A DNA stretch of 64,000 bases from Geodermatophilaceae bacterium NBWT11. Its GTDB lineage: Bacteria; Actinomycetota; Actinomycetes; Mycobacteriales; Geodermatophilaceae. Within the stretch, counting starts at the first letter, position 1; every line of letters starts with the position of its first letter. Under the pieces are notes generated by a model. It saw only the letters and a program-made list of their open reading frames with translations. It did not search any database and had not been told where the DNA came from. Position numbers and translations under genes: made by a program. This document shows, in pieces, positions 1-8,178 of this stretch. Where the stretch lies: positions 2,108,001 to 2,172,000 of the forward strand of contig CP043652.1 in the NCBI GenBank assembly GCA_014218215.1, written 5' to 3'.

Positions 1-1865
1 AGCACACCGAGATCGAGCGGAAGTTCGACGTCGAGGAGACGTTCGCGCTGCCCGACCTCAGCGCGGTGCCCGGGGTCGCCTCGGTCGGCGCCCCCGTGGT
101 GCACGAGCTCGCCGCGAGCTACTACGACACCAGCGACCTGCGCCTGGCGCACGCCAAGATCACCCTGCGTCGGCGCACCGGTGGCACCGACGCCGGGTGG
201 CACGTGAAGCTGCCGGCCTCGGCCGGGGCGCGCCTGGAGCTGCAGTCCCCGCTGGGCCGGGCGCTCAAGGCCCCGCCGCGTGCGGTGCTGGCGCCGGTCG
301 TCGGCATCGTGCGCCGGGCCATCCCCGCCCAGGTCGCCACGCTGCACACCCGCCGGACCGTGGTCACCCTGCTCGCCGAGGACGGCCGGGTGCTGGCCGA
401 GGTCGCCGACGACCAGGTCACCGGCACCGCCCTGCCCGCCCGCGCCGGCGAGGCCGCCGTCGTCACCACCTGGCGTGAGGTCGAGGTCGAGCTCGTGGAC
501 GGCGACGAGGAGCTGCTCGGTGCCGTCGGCGCCGAGCTCGAGCTCTCCGGCGCCCGCCCCTCGGACTCCCCGGCCAAGCTCACCCGGGTGCTCGCCGACC
601 GGCTCGCCCCGCCGCCCGCGCCTGCCGCCGACGACGCGGACACCGACGTCGACGAGGACGGCGCCGAGCCCCCGGCCAGCGAGGACGAGCCCGAGGACCT
701 CACGACGGCGGAGCCGGTGGACGAGGAGCCCCTGCCGGAGGGCAAGAAGGCCCGCGCCAAGGAGACCGCCCGCCGCGAGGCGGCCGCGAAGGCCGCGGCG
801 AAGGCGGCGGAGAAGGCCGCGAAGGAGCACGCGAAGCGGGTCGCCGCCGAGGCGAAGGCCGCGAAGAAGGCCGCGAAGGCCCGGGCCGCGGCCGCCGCCG
901 AGCAGGCCCGGCTGGACGCGATCCCCAAGGCCGGGGACGTCGTCGTCGACGCCCTGGCCGCCCAGCTCGCCGCACTGCAGCGGGCCGACGTGATGGTCCG
1001 CACCGACACCGCGGACGGCGTGCACCAGGTCCGGGTGGCCTGCCGCCGGCTGCGCAGCATCCTGGCCGCCTACCGGCCGGTGCTGGACCGGGAGCGCACC
1101 GACCCGGTCCGCGCCGAGCTGCAGTGGCTGGGCCAGGAGCTGTCGGGCACCCGGGACGCCGAGGTGAGCCTCGAGCACCTGCGGGGGCTGGTCGCCGCGC
1201 AGCCCCCCGAGCTGGTGCTCGGCCCGGTGGCCGCCCGACTGCAGCAGGCCGAGCTGCAGGGCGAGACCGGCGGTGCCGACCGGGCCCTGCAGGTGCTGGG
1301 CACCGCCCGCTACCTCACCCTGCTGGACACCCTGTTCGACCTGGTCCAGCACCCTCCGCTCACCGAGCGCGCCGACGAGCAGGCCGCCGACCTGGTCGCC
1401 GAGGTGCTGCGCCGCACGGTGAAGCGGCTGCGCGGCCACGTCGAGGACGCCGAGGTCGCCGAGCGCGGCAACGCCCCGCTCGGCTCGCCGCCCCAGCACC
1501 AGGACGAGTCCACCGGCACCGCCGAGACGCCCTACGAGCTGGCGCTGCACGAGGTGCGCAAGGCCGGCAAGCGGGTCCGGTACACCGCCGAGGTCGCGGC
1601 CCCCGTGCTGGGCGGGTCGGCGATGGGCGTGGTCGACGCGATGAAGCAGCTGCAGGACGTGCTGGGCGACCGGCAGGACACGGTGGTCACCCGGGAGCAG
1701 TGCCGTCAGCTGGGCATCGCCGCCTTCGGGGCCGGGGAGAACGCCTGGACCTACGGCCGGCTGCACGCCCTGGAGGAGGCCCGCGCCCAGCGCGCGGAGC
1801 ACGACTTCTGGGCGCTGTGGCCCTCGCTGGCGCCGGTGCTCAACGCCGTCGCTGCGAAGAAGTAG
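1..1865 (+). CDS. CYTH-CHAD domain protein (5' end outside window)
   Basis: The frame is open from the first bases and reads HTEIERKFDV, which contains the ExExK-type strand that opens CYTH (triphosphate tunnel) domains. The real start therefore lies upstream, and the GTG at 66 is internal. Visible order: CYTH domain to about nt 600, an acidic stretch (about 606-740), a Lys/Ala-rich segment (about 740-910), then an alpha-helical CHAD domain (about 925-1850) with the typical basic motifs VHQVRVACRRLRS and LHEVRKAGKRVRY. CYTH domains act on triphosphates or polyphosphate and CHAD domains bind polyphosphate (family knowledge), so a polyphosphate-related role is likely; the substrate is not proven. 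The stop at 1863-1865 is followed 12 bases later by the next gene, suggesting co-transcription. Confidence 0.9.
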   Translation, partial: HTEIERKFDVEETFALPDLSAVPGVASVGAPVVHELAASYYDTSDLRLAHAKITLRRRTGGTDAGWHVKLPASAGARLELQSPLGRALKAPPRAVLAPVVGIVRRAIPAQVATLHTRRTVVTLLAEDGRVLAEVADDQVTGTALPARAGEAAVVTTWREVEVELVDGDEELLGAVGAELELSGARPSDSPAKLTRVLADRLAPPPAPAADDADTDVDEDGAEPPASEDEPEDLTTAEPVDEEPLPEGKKARAKETARREAAAKAAAKAAEKAAKEHAKRVAAEAKAAKKAAKARAAAAAEQARLDAIPKAGDVVVDALAAQLAALQRADVMVRTDTADGVHQVRVACRRLRSILAAYRPVLDRERTDPVRAELQWLGQELSGTRDAEVSLEHLRGLVAAQPPELVLGPVAARLQQAELQGETGGADRALQVLGTARYLTLLDTLFDLVQHPPLTERADEQAADLVAEVLRRTVKRLRGHVEDAEVAERGNAPLGSPPQHQDESTGTAETPYELALHEVRKAGKRVRYTAEVAAPVLGGSAMGVVDAMKQLQDVLGDRQDTVVTREQCRQLGIAAFGAGENAWTYGRLHALEEARAQRAEHDFWALWPSLAPVLNAVAAKK

Positions 1866-1877
1866 GCGACCACCCCG

Positions 1878-2726
1878 GTGATCGACGGGCACCGGCTGGT
1901 CGACGCGCACGTGCACGCCGCCCGGCTGCCCACGCTCAAGCAGGCCTGGCACGACTGGGCGGCCCGCTTCGGTGACGCCGAGGTGCTCGGCCGCGTCTAC
2001 GACGAGGCGGGCTCCGTGCGCCCGGCCGAGCTGGACGCGTTGTTCGCCGAGCAGGGCGTCGACGTCGCGCTGCTGTTCACCGAGTACAGCCCCAAGGCCA
2101 CCGGCATCCAGCCGGTGGAGGACGTGCTGCCGGTGGTCGAGCACGCCCCCGAGCGCTTCCGGCTGGTCGCCAACGTCAACCCGCACCTGCACTTCCCGCT
2201 CGGCGAGGAGGTCGAGCGCCAGCTGGACCTGGGTGCCGTGGCGGTGAAGCTGCACCCGGTGCACGCCGGGTTCGCCTGCAACGACCGCGCGCTCTACCCC
2301 GCCTACGAGGTCTGCCGGGCCCGCGGCGTGCCGGTGGTCGTGCACGTGGGCACCAGCTCGTTCCCCGGCTCGATGAACCGGTTCGCCGACCCGGTGCTGC
2401 TCGACGAGGTGGTGGGGGACTTCCCCACCATGGACGTCGTCCTCGCCCACGGGGGCCGCGGCTGGTGGTACGACGCGGCCGCCTTCATGGCGCTGGCCCG
2501 GCCGAACGTGTGGCTGGAGCTCTCCGGGCTGCCCCCGCACAAGCTGCGCGACTACTACGCCCGGCACGACTGGACCCGGCTCACCCGGCGGATGGTGTTC
2601 GGCACCGACTGGCCCGGCGTGCCCGGCACCGCGGCCAACGCCCGTGCGGTCGCCTCCCTCCTCCCCGACGACGAGACGGTCGGGCTGGTGCTCGGCGGGA
2701 ACGCAGCGCGGGTCTTCGGCGTCTGA
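1878..2726 (+). CDS. amidohydrolase-related (Amidohydro_2) protein
   Basis: A 282-residue TIM-barrel metal hydrolase of the amidohydrolase_2 type. It starts with GTG shortly after the CYTH-CHAD stop. Metal-ligand motifs appear in family order: the HxH pair in VDAHVHA near the N-terminus, the VKLHPVHAGF strand, VVVHVGTS, VLAHGGRGWW, and the late Asp in FGTDWPG. Members act as decarboxylases or hydrolases on small carboxylates and lactones; the substrate cannot be read from the sequence. No signal peptide is seen, so it is cytoplasmic. Close spacing suggests read-through from the upstream gene. Confidence 0.85.
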   Translation: MIDGHRLVDAHVHAARLPTLKQAWHDWAARFGDAEVLGRVYDEAGSVRPAELDALFAEQGVDVALLFTEYSPKATGIQPVEDVLPVVEHAPERFRLVANVNPHLHFPLGEEVERQLDLGAVAVKLHPVHAGFACNDRALYPAYEVCRARGVPVVVHVGTSSFPGSMNRFADPVLLDEVVGDFPTMDVVLAHGGRGWWYDAAAFMALARPNVWLELSGLPPHKLRDYYARHDWTRLTRRMVFGTDWPGVPGTAANARAVASLLPDDETVGLVLGGNAARVFGV

Positions 2727-2757
2727 CTGCTGATCCCCCTCTGACTGGAGTCCCGGC

Positions 2758-3978
2758 TTGTCCCTGATCGGCCTGCTCGGCTTCGGTTCCGTGGTCCTGC
2801 TCGCGATGGCCGTGCTGCACGGCTGGCTGTGGTTCCGGCTGGTCCGCAGCACGACCCGCCGCGGCCCGACCCGGCGCCGGCTGACCGTGCTCACCGTCGT
2901 GCTCATGGTGCTGCCGGTGGCCGCGGTCGTCGGCCGCCGCGACCTGCCCTACGCGATCGCCACCCCGCTGGACTGGGTCGGCTACTCCTGGTTGGGCATC
3001 GCGTTCTACGCGTTCCTGGCGCTGCTGGTCCTGGAGCCGGTCCGCTGGGTGCTGCGGGCGGTGCAGCGCCGGCGGACCCCGGCCGCCGTCCCCACGCCCG
3101 TCGAGGAACCCGCCCCCGAGCCGGCGCCCGAGCCCGCCGACGTCTCCCGACGGCTGTTCCTGGCCCGCTCGCTGGCGGTGACCGCGGGCGTGGCCGCCGT
3201 GAGCACCGCCGGCTACGGCGCGTGGGCCGCGAACTCCGCCCCGCTGGTGCGCCGGGTGCCGATCACCATCCCGGGGCTGGCCCCCGAGCTCGCCGGCTAC
3301 CGGATCGTCACCTTCTCCGACGGCCACCTGTCGGCGACCTACGGCGGCCGGCGCTTCGAACGGCTGGTGGAGACGGTCAACGCCCAGGACGCCGACGTGG
3401 TGGCCATCGTCGGCGACCTGGTCGACGGCGAGGTGTCCGAGCTGCGCGAGGACGCCGCTCCGCTGGGCGACCTGGTCAGCCGGGAGGGCGCGTTCTTCGT
3501 CACCGGCAACCACGAGTACTTCGTGGACACCAACGCCTGGCTGACCCACCTCGGCGGCCTGGGCATCGACGTGCTGCGCAACGAGCGGGTGGCGCTGGGC
3601 CGAGGCGGGGCGACGTTCGACCTGGCCGGCATCGACGACCGCACCGCGGCGGCGTCCGGGCTGCCCGGGCACGGCGCGGACCTGGACGCCGCCCTCGACG
3701 GCCGGGACGAGTCGACCCCGGTCGTGCTGCTGGCCCACCAGCCGGTGCAGGTGGAGCAGGCCCGCCGGGCCGGGGTGGACCTGCAGCTGTCCGGGCACAC
3801 CCACGGCGGGCAGCTGTGGCCCTTCGACTACGCGGTGCTGCTGGACCAGCCGGCCGTGGAGGGGCTGTCCCGGCAGGGCGACACCCAGCTGTACGTCACC
3901 GCGGGTGCGGGGTACTGGGGCCCGCCGATGCGCGTCGGCGCCCGACCGGAGGTCACCGTGATCGAGCTGGTGCCCTAG
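2758..3978 (+). CDS. membrane-anchored metallophosphoesterase (YkuE-like)
   Basis: The 406-residue protein starts at TTG 2758, chosen because GGAG (2749-2752) lies five bases upstream. Three or four hydrophobic segments (residues about 2-150) include one after a twin-Arg-like SRRLFLARS stretch. A calcineurin-type phosphoesterase domain follows. All five metal and phosphate motifs are present: FSDGHL, GDLVDG, GNHEYF, AHQPVQ and SGHTHGGQ. YkuE-type relatives are surface phosphohydrolases, some acting on UDP-diacylglucosamine-like lipids; the substrate here is unknown. Its stop overlaps the stop of the convergent TetR gene by 4 bases. Confidence 0.88.
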   Translation: MSLIGLLGFGSVVLLAMAVLHGWLWFRLVRSTTRRGPTRRRLTVLTVVLMVLPVAAVVGRRDLPYAIATPLDWVGYSWLGIAFYAFLALLVLEPVRWVLRAVQRRRTPAAVPTPVEEPAPEPAPEPADVSRRLFLARSLAVTAGVAAVSTAGYGAWAANSAPLVRRVPITIPGLAPELAGYRIVTFSDGHLSATYGGRRFERLVETVNAQDADVVAIVGDLVDGEVSELREDAAPLGDLVSREGAFFVTGNHEYFVDTNAWLTHLGGLGIDVLRNERVALGRGGATFDLAGIDDRTAAASGLPGHGADLDAALDGRDESTPVVLLAHQPVQVEQARRAGVDLQLSGHTHGGQLWPFDYAVLLDQPAVEGLSRQGDTQLYVTAGAGYWGPPMRVGARPEVTVIELVP

Positions 3979-4550
3979 ATCGAGCGGAGTGCCTCGAAGG
4001 CCTCGTCGACGAACTGGGCGAGCGAGCGCTCGCCGTCCCCGGCCGCCCAGCGCAGGAACGAGGTGGTCGAGGCGTTCATGCAGGCAGCGACCACGACGGT
4101 GTCGGCAGCGCCGTCCGAGCCCGTCGGGTCGACGCCCAGGTGTCCCAGCAGCACCTGCACCGAGGCCGTCTCCCGCTCCATGCTGCGGCGCCGGAGCACC
4201 GGGACGGTGAGCACGAGCCGCCACCGGCGCAGCAGCTCGGCGTGGCGCTCCGGGGGGAGGGCGGCGATCATCGACTGCAGGCCGAGCCGGATGCGCTCGG
4301 GCAGCGGCTGGTCGGCGGGGGTGCTCTCGAGCAGGGCGACGATCCAGCCCGGGTCCTGCGGCGGCAGGACGACGTGCTCCTTGTCGGCGAAGTACTTGTA
4401 GAACGTCGGGACCGAGACGCCGGCGCGGGCGGCGACGTCGCTGACCGGGGTGGCGTCGTAGCCACGGTCCTCGAACAGCTCGAAGGCGGCGTCGGAGAGC
4501 CGTTGCCGGGTGGCGTCGCGCTTGCGCTCCCGCCAGTCGCCTCCGGTCAT
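3975..4550 (-). CDS. TetR-family regulator (first)
   Basis: A 191-residue TetR-type repressor. The N-terminal helix-turn-helix is clear at about residues 30-52 (VSDVAARAGVSVPTFYKYF), followed by a variable helical ligand domain with no recognisable ligand signature. ATG at 4550 is preceded by AAAGCT with a six-base gap, fitting a leaderless -10 element. An imperfect inverted repeat (4553-4569) overlaps this promoter, so self-repression is plausible. The gene is convergent with the metallophosphoesterase and lies downstream of the second TetR gene, with a hairpin between them. Confidence 0.9.
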   Translation of the reverse strand: MTGGDWRERKRDATRQRLSDAAFELFEDRGYDATPVSDVAARAGVSVPTFYKYFADKEHVVLPPQDPGWIVALLESTPADQPLPERIRLGLQSMIAALPPERHAELLRRWRLVLTVPVLRRRSMERETASVQVLLGHLGVDPTGSDGAADTVVVAACMNASTTSFLRWAAGDGERSLAQFVDEAFEALRSI

Positions 4551-4552
4551 CC

Positions 4553-4569
4553 GACCAGCTTTGCAGGTC
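4553..4569. promoter_or_regulatory. inverted repeat at TetR start, possible operator
   Basis: GACCAGC-TTT-GCAGGTC has arms that match at six of seven positions. It sits directly upstream of the minus-strand ATG at 4550 and covers the -10-like AAAGCT. The position fits an autoregulatory TetR operator; no binding data are available. Confidence 0.4.
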
Positions 4570-4581
4570 AGGAAGGTGGGA

Positions 4582-4609
4582 GCGACCCGGGTGGGCCACG
4601 CCGGGTCGC
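4582..4609. terminator. hairpin between the two TetR genes
   Basis: GCGACCCGG and CCGGGTCGC form a perfect 9-bp stem around a 10-base loop. It begins 37 bases downstream of the second TetR gene's stop (minus strand). There is no U tract, as is usual for actinobacterial terminators. Confidence 0.5.
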
Positions 4610-4645
4610 CACCAACGAGACCGCGGAGTCGGATCGTCCTGGGTG

Positions 4646-5236
4646 TCAGCTGTGCAGGTGGGGGCGGACGACCGCGTCCACGAGTGCGTCGACGAGGGTG
4701 TCGTCGACCGGACCCATCTGCATCAGGAACCGCTCGGTGAGCAGGGCCGCGGCAGCCCGCAGCGCCAGCTCGGGGAAGCCACCCGGCGCCACCTCGCCCC
4801 GCTCCTCGGCCCGTCGGACGACGGCGGCCGTCGCGACGTCCCAGGCCCGGGCCCGGCCGTCGCGCAGCACCTCGACCAGTTCCGGGTGCCGGGGCAGGTC
4901 GGGGGTCAGCTGTCGGGTCGCCCGGGCCAGCGGCGTGCCCAGCGCCGCGCGCAGCCCCTCCAGGTGGGCCCGGGCGTCCTCGACGAGGCTGCCGCGGTCG
5001 CCCTCGGGGACGGGCAGCGTCGTGGCGTTGCGGAAGGCATCGAGGACCAACGCCTCCTTGCTGGGCCAGCGCCGGTAGATCGTCGCCTTGCCCACCCCGG
5101 CGCGGCGGGCCACCTCGTCGAGGGCACAGGCGTCGAGGCCGCCCTCGGCGAGGAGCTCGATCGCGGCAGCCCGGATCGCCACGTCCAGACCGGGGTCGCG
5201 CGGTCGACCGGCCGAGCGGGGCTGCTGGGGGTCCAT
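4646..5236 (-). CDS. TetR-family regulator (second)
   Basis: A 196-residue TetR repressor with a clear helix-turn-helix (LDEVARRAGVGKATIYRRW) followed by PSKEALVLDAF, as in the subfamily with a TetR_C_11/16-like C-terminal domain. The ligand is unknown. The start at 5236 (ATG) has a -10-like TACCCT (minus strand, 5277-5282). A perfect 18-bp palindrome at 5311-5328 lies just upstream and is the best operator candidate. It is divergent from the GntR gene, so the 204-bp gap holds both promoters. Confidence 0.9.
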   Translation of the reverse strand: MDPQQPRSAGRPRDPGLDVAIRAAAIELLAEGGLDACALDEVARRAGVGKATIYRRWPSKEALVLDAFRNATTLPVPEGDRGSLVEDARAHLEGLRAALGTPLARATRQLTPDLPRHPELVEVLRDGRARAWDVATAAVVRRAEERGEVAPGGFPELALRAAAALLTERFLMQMGPVDDTLVDALVDAVVRPHLHS

Positions 5237-5310
5237 CAGGGCGTCCTGTCGGTGCCGGGGGGCGGGTCGGGGGCTGAGGGTAGACCGGTGTCCTGGCGTC
5301 CCGGCAAGGG

Positions 5311-5328
5311 TCTGGGATCGATCCCAGA
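5311..5328. promoter_or_regulatory. perfect 18-bp palindrome, likely regulator operator
   Basis: TCTGGGATCGATCCCAGA reads the same on both strands. It lies about 30 bases upstream of the -10-like element of the second TetR gene, in the divergent TetR/GntR promoter region. Its symmetry and length fit a TetR dimer site. Confidence 0.55.
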
Positions 5329-5385
5329 TGTCTTGCGGACGATCCTGTTGCGCATCGCTGAGTCTCCTGACCCCCTCGTCGTCAT

Positions 5386-5433
5386 GACGTCTAGACGTCT
5401 GCTCGTGCTAGACGTCTCGTCGTGGCGTAGGTT
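5386..5433 (+). promoter_or_regulatory. GntR promoter with repeated TCTAGAC-type operator
   Basis: GACGTCTAGACGTC (5386-5399) is a perfect 14-bp palindrome. Its right part, CTAGACGTCT (5391-5400), recurs at 5408-5417, 17 bases on. The GTCTAGAC core resembles known HutC-subfamily GntR operators such as the DasR site. TAGGTT (5428-5433) lies seven bases before the GTG at 5441, so it can act as the -10 of a leaderless transcript, with the second repeat in the -35/spacer region. Negative autoregulation is the natural reading. Confidence 0.6.
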
Positions 5434-5440
5434 CGCCGTC

Positions 5441-6181
5441 GTGGCGAGCCCGGAGGCAGGTCCGAAGTACCTCGCCGTCCGGGAGCACCTCCGGCGCCGG
5501 GTCGCCGGGCTCCCCGAGCACACGCTGCTGCCGCCGGAGCCGGTGCTGTGCGAGGAGTACGGGGTCAGCCGGATCACGCTGCGGCGGGCCGTGGACGGCC
5601 TGGTCGCCGACGGCCACCTGGTCCGGGAGCAGGGTCGTGGCACCTACGTCACCCGCCCGGGCATCCGGCACGAGTACCGCGAGAGCTTCGTGCACCGCAT
5701 CGCCGGCTTCCGGTCGGCGATGACCGAGGGCGGTGCGCAGGTCGGCACCACGGTGGTCACCCAGCACGTCGCCCCGGTGCCGCCGTCGGTGGCCGCTGAG
5801 CTGGGTCTGGACCCGGCCGACGAGGTGGTGGAACTCGTGCGGCTGCGGTCGGTGGACGGGCTGCCCAACCACGTCGTGCACTCCTACCTGCACGCCGAGA
5901 CCTACCCCAAGGTCGCCACCGAGGACTTCGGGCACGGCTCGCTCTACGAGTTCCTGCGCACCGAGTACCAGGCCGAGCTCGCCCAGGCCCGGATCAAGGT
6001 GGACGTGGCCACCGCCGGGGCCGCGGAGGCCGAGCTGCTCCAGGTCAGCGCGGGGTCACCGCTGCTGGTGGTGCGGACGACGGTGCACGACCCCGCCGGC
6101 CATCCCCTCGTGCACTCCTTCGCCCGGCTGCGTCCCGACGTCAGCCAGGTCGAGTTCGAGGTCTCGGTCAGCGGCCACTGA
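5441..6181 (+). CDS. GntR-family (HutC/UTRA subfamily) regulator
   Basis: A 246-residue regulator. The winged helix is N-terminal (residues about 8-75), with EEYGVSRITLRRAVDGLVADG followed by the wing EQGRGTYV. A UTRA-type effector domain follows (about 95-240), with the usual LVRTTVHDPAGHPLVHSF end. The frame is open far upstream, but GTG 5441 is chosen because the protein family starts there and a -10-like TAGGTT precedes it by seven bases. UTRA regulators sense small metabolites such as sugars, amino acids or phosphonates. No transporter or catabolic gene is adjacent, so the target is unknown; the repeated palindromes upstream suggest self-control. Confidence 0.88.
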   Translation: MASPEAGPKYLAVREHLRRRVAGLPEHTLLPPEPVLCEEYGVSRITLRRAVDGLVADGHLVREQGRGTYVTRPGIRHEYRESFVHRIAGFRSAMTEGGAQVGTTVVTQHVAPVPPSVAAELGLDPADEVVELVRLRSVDGLPNHVVHSYLHAETYPKVATEDFGHGSLYEFLRTEYQAELAQARIKVDVATAGAAEAELLQVSAGSPLLVVRTTVHDPAGHPLVHSFARLRPDVSQVEFEVSVSGH

Positions 6182-6300
6182 GGTCTGGCGCTCCCGCGCG
6201 CACGGGGGACGTCTTCCGGCGCTGGGTCCCCCTGCACCCCGACGGGCTCGCGGCACGTGTCGGCTGACGACCCGGTGCAGGTCGGTACTGCCGGTGCCGG

Positions 6301-6344
6301 ACGGCCTGGCACCGCTCCCTTCCCGCCGGGGAGGGCCAGGCCGT
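6301..6344. terminator. hairpin downstream of the GntR gene
   Basis: ACGGCCTGGC (6301-6310) and GCCAGGCCGT (6335-6344) are perfectly complementary 10-base arms. An inner CTCCC/GGGAG pair sits in the loop. It lies about 120 bases after the GntR stop, in the 284-bp gap before the HNH gene, which holds nothing else but the HNH promoter. Confidence 0.5.
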
Positions 6345-6453
6345 TGCTGAGCTGTCGGAGGCCGGTTCGCATCACCCTGCGTGGCGATGTCGTAGCGGAG
6401 AAATGTCCTGCTGAGGGCCCTGTCATGGACCCGTTTCTGTCAGACCCCTCCTC

Positions 6454-6459
6454 TAGCTT
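6454..6459 (+). promoter_or_regulatory. -10 element of the DUF222/HNH gene (leaderless)
   Basis: TAGCTT ends six bases before the ATG at 6466, so transcription probably begins at or next to the start codon. No Shine-Dalgarno sequence is present. Confidence 0.5.
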
Positions 6460-6465
6460 CGTGTC

Positions 6466-8077
6466 ATGGAGACGGGGCTGCGGTGGGAAGTCGGGGTGTC
6501 GGCGTCCTTGGCCGTGCCCGACCCGTGGCCTGACGAAGACCTCCCTGCTGGGGTGACTCGTCGGCGGACGCGCTTGTCGGAGATCGTGGACGTCTCCCAC
6601 TGGGACGACGCCGCGTGCGCTCAGGCTCTGCAGGCGCTGGCCGACGCGGACTCCCAGCTCGCCGCCTTCCGGGCCGATGTGGTGAAGCGGTTCGCCGACG
6701 TGCGCCCGGACCTGTGGGACCTGAACCCCGACGATCCGGCCGCGAAGGTGGAGGGCTGGGGGTCCGGGAGGACGTTCAACGGGGTGACGGAGTTCTTCAC
6801 CGACGAGCTGGCCACGGTGTTGGGCACCTCGCGGATGCGGGCGGACACCCTGGCCAACTTCTCCCTGGTGCTGCGCGAGCAGCTCATCGACACCTGGCAT
6901 GCCCTCGCTGAGGGCCGCATAGACGAGCCGCGGGCGCACGCCCTGGTGAAGGCCCTGGGTTGGCAGGCACCGGCGGTGGACCCCGAGGTCGTGGCTTCTG
7001 TCGAGCGCGAGGCGCTCGGGTGGGCTTTGGCCGGCGAGGGCCCCTACCGGCTGCGGGAGCGGGCAGCGGCCTTGTTGCTGCAGTACGACGCCGAAGCCTC
7101 CGACCGGCGGCGGAAGGCCGCCAAGAAGCTCACCGACGTGGTGGTCCGCAACCCGGCAGACGGGTTCGCGGACTTCGTGGTGCGGATGCCCACCGAGGTG
7201 GCTGCCGCCAGCTGGGACACCTGCGACACGTACGCCCGGATGCGCAAGGCGGCTGGGGACACCCGCCCGATCGGGGAACTCCGGGCGCTGGTTGCGAGCG
7301 ACCTGATCCTGCGGCCGTGGGACACCTCCCGGGAACCGGTCACGGCGCACCTGACGCTGTTCGCCCCGTTGCCCAGCCTGGTCGACGACCCACGCGCCGA
7401 CCAGCCAGACCCCGACGCTCCGACCGAGTGCGGCCGGGTCGGGAACCAGCCCATCACCGCAGCCCACCTCCAGGAACTCCTCACCCATCTGGGGTTCTGC
7501 ACCGCAGCCGGCCTCGACGTCCCATCGGGCAGCACGGTCGACATCGGCCTCACCGACCCCGACACCGGGGCACTGAGCCGTCGTGACCCCGCACCAACTG
7601 CGCCACCTCGCCCGCAGGGGGTGCACAGAGCACCAGGGGACAGCTGTGTCCTGCGACTGCGCCGTCCTCGATGCGCCCCCGCCCACCGACGCCTACCGGC
7701 CCACCCCTGCACAGAACCGGTTCATCGACGCCCGTGACCGCACCTGCCGCCACCCTGGCTGCCAGAGACCAGCCCGGTTCACCGACGCCGACCACGTCAT
7801 CGCCTTCCACGACGGCGGCCGCACCGAGTGCGCCAACCTCTGCAACCTCTGCCGCAGACACCACCGGCTCAAGACCCACGCCCCCGGCTGGCGCTACTCC
7901 ATGACCCCGGACGGGCGGCTGTCGGTCACCACACCCAGCGGCGTCACCCGCACCTCAGCGCCACCGGGCACCCACCACCGGCTCCGACCCGACGACCTGC
8001 TCCACCCCCTGGAGACCGCGGTCCCCGAGCTGCCCGCACCCACCGTGGACCCCGCGGACGACCCACCACCGTTCTGA
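6466..8077 (+). pseudogene. DUF222/HNH endonuclease gene split by a frameshift
   Basis: The first frame (6466 to about 7575) encodes the DUF222 (13E12-like) domain and ends in-family at DPDTGAL. It then becomes an unrelated low-complexity tail up to 7737. The family sequence continues in the +1 frame as AVVTPHQLRHLARR, then the HNH module: CRHPGCQRP, DADHVIAFHDGG, NLCNLCRRHHRLKTH, stop 8077. One extra base near 7576 (or two lost) explains the switch. The C-terminal piece could start alone at GTG 7583 (164 residues, complete HNH). Such genes are multi-copy, mobile-like nucleases in actinobacteria. Either a decaying copy or a sequence error is possible; no classic slippery site is seen. Confidence 0.8.
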
Positions 8078-8178
8078 GCTCCACGGTCGAGGTGGCGGCA
8101 CGCGCGCTGGGGCCCCAGGTCGCGCGGTTACCGTCAGGGGCGCACCAGGACCCCCGTCCGCACCACCTCAGGAGCTGC

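Noticed and set aside
2581-4599. Long minus-strand open frame (672 codons) opposite the metallophosphoesterase and TetR genes
   Set aside because: It lies opposite the metallophosphoesterase and TetR genes, has no protein family features and is rich in Arg, Pro and Gly, as expected for shadow frames in G+C-rich DNA.
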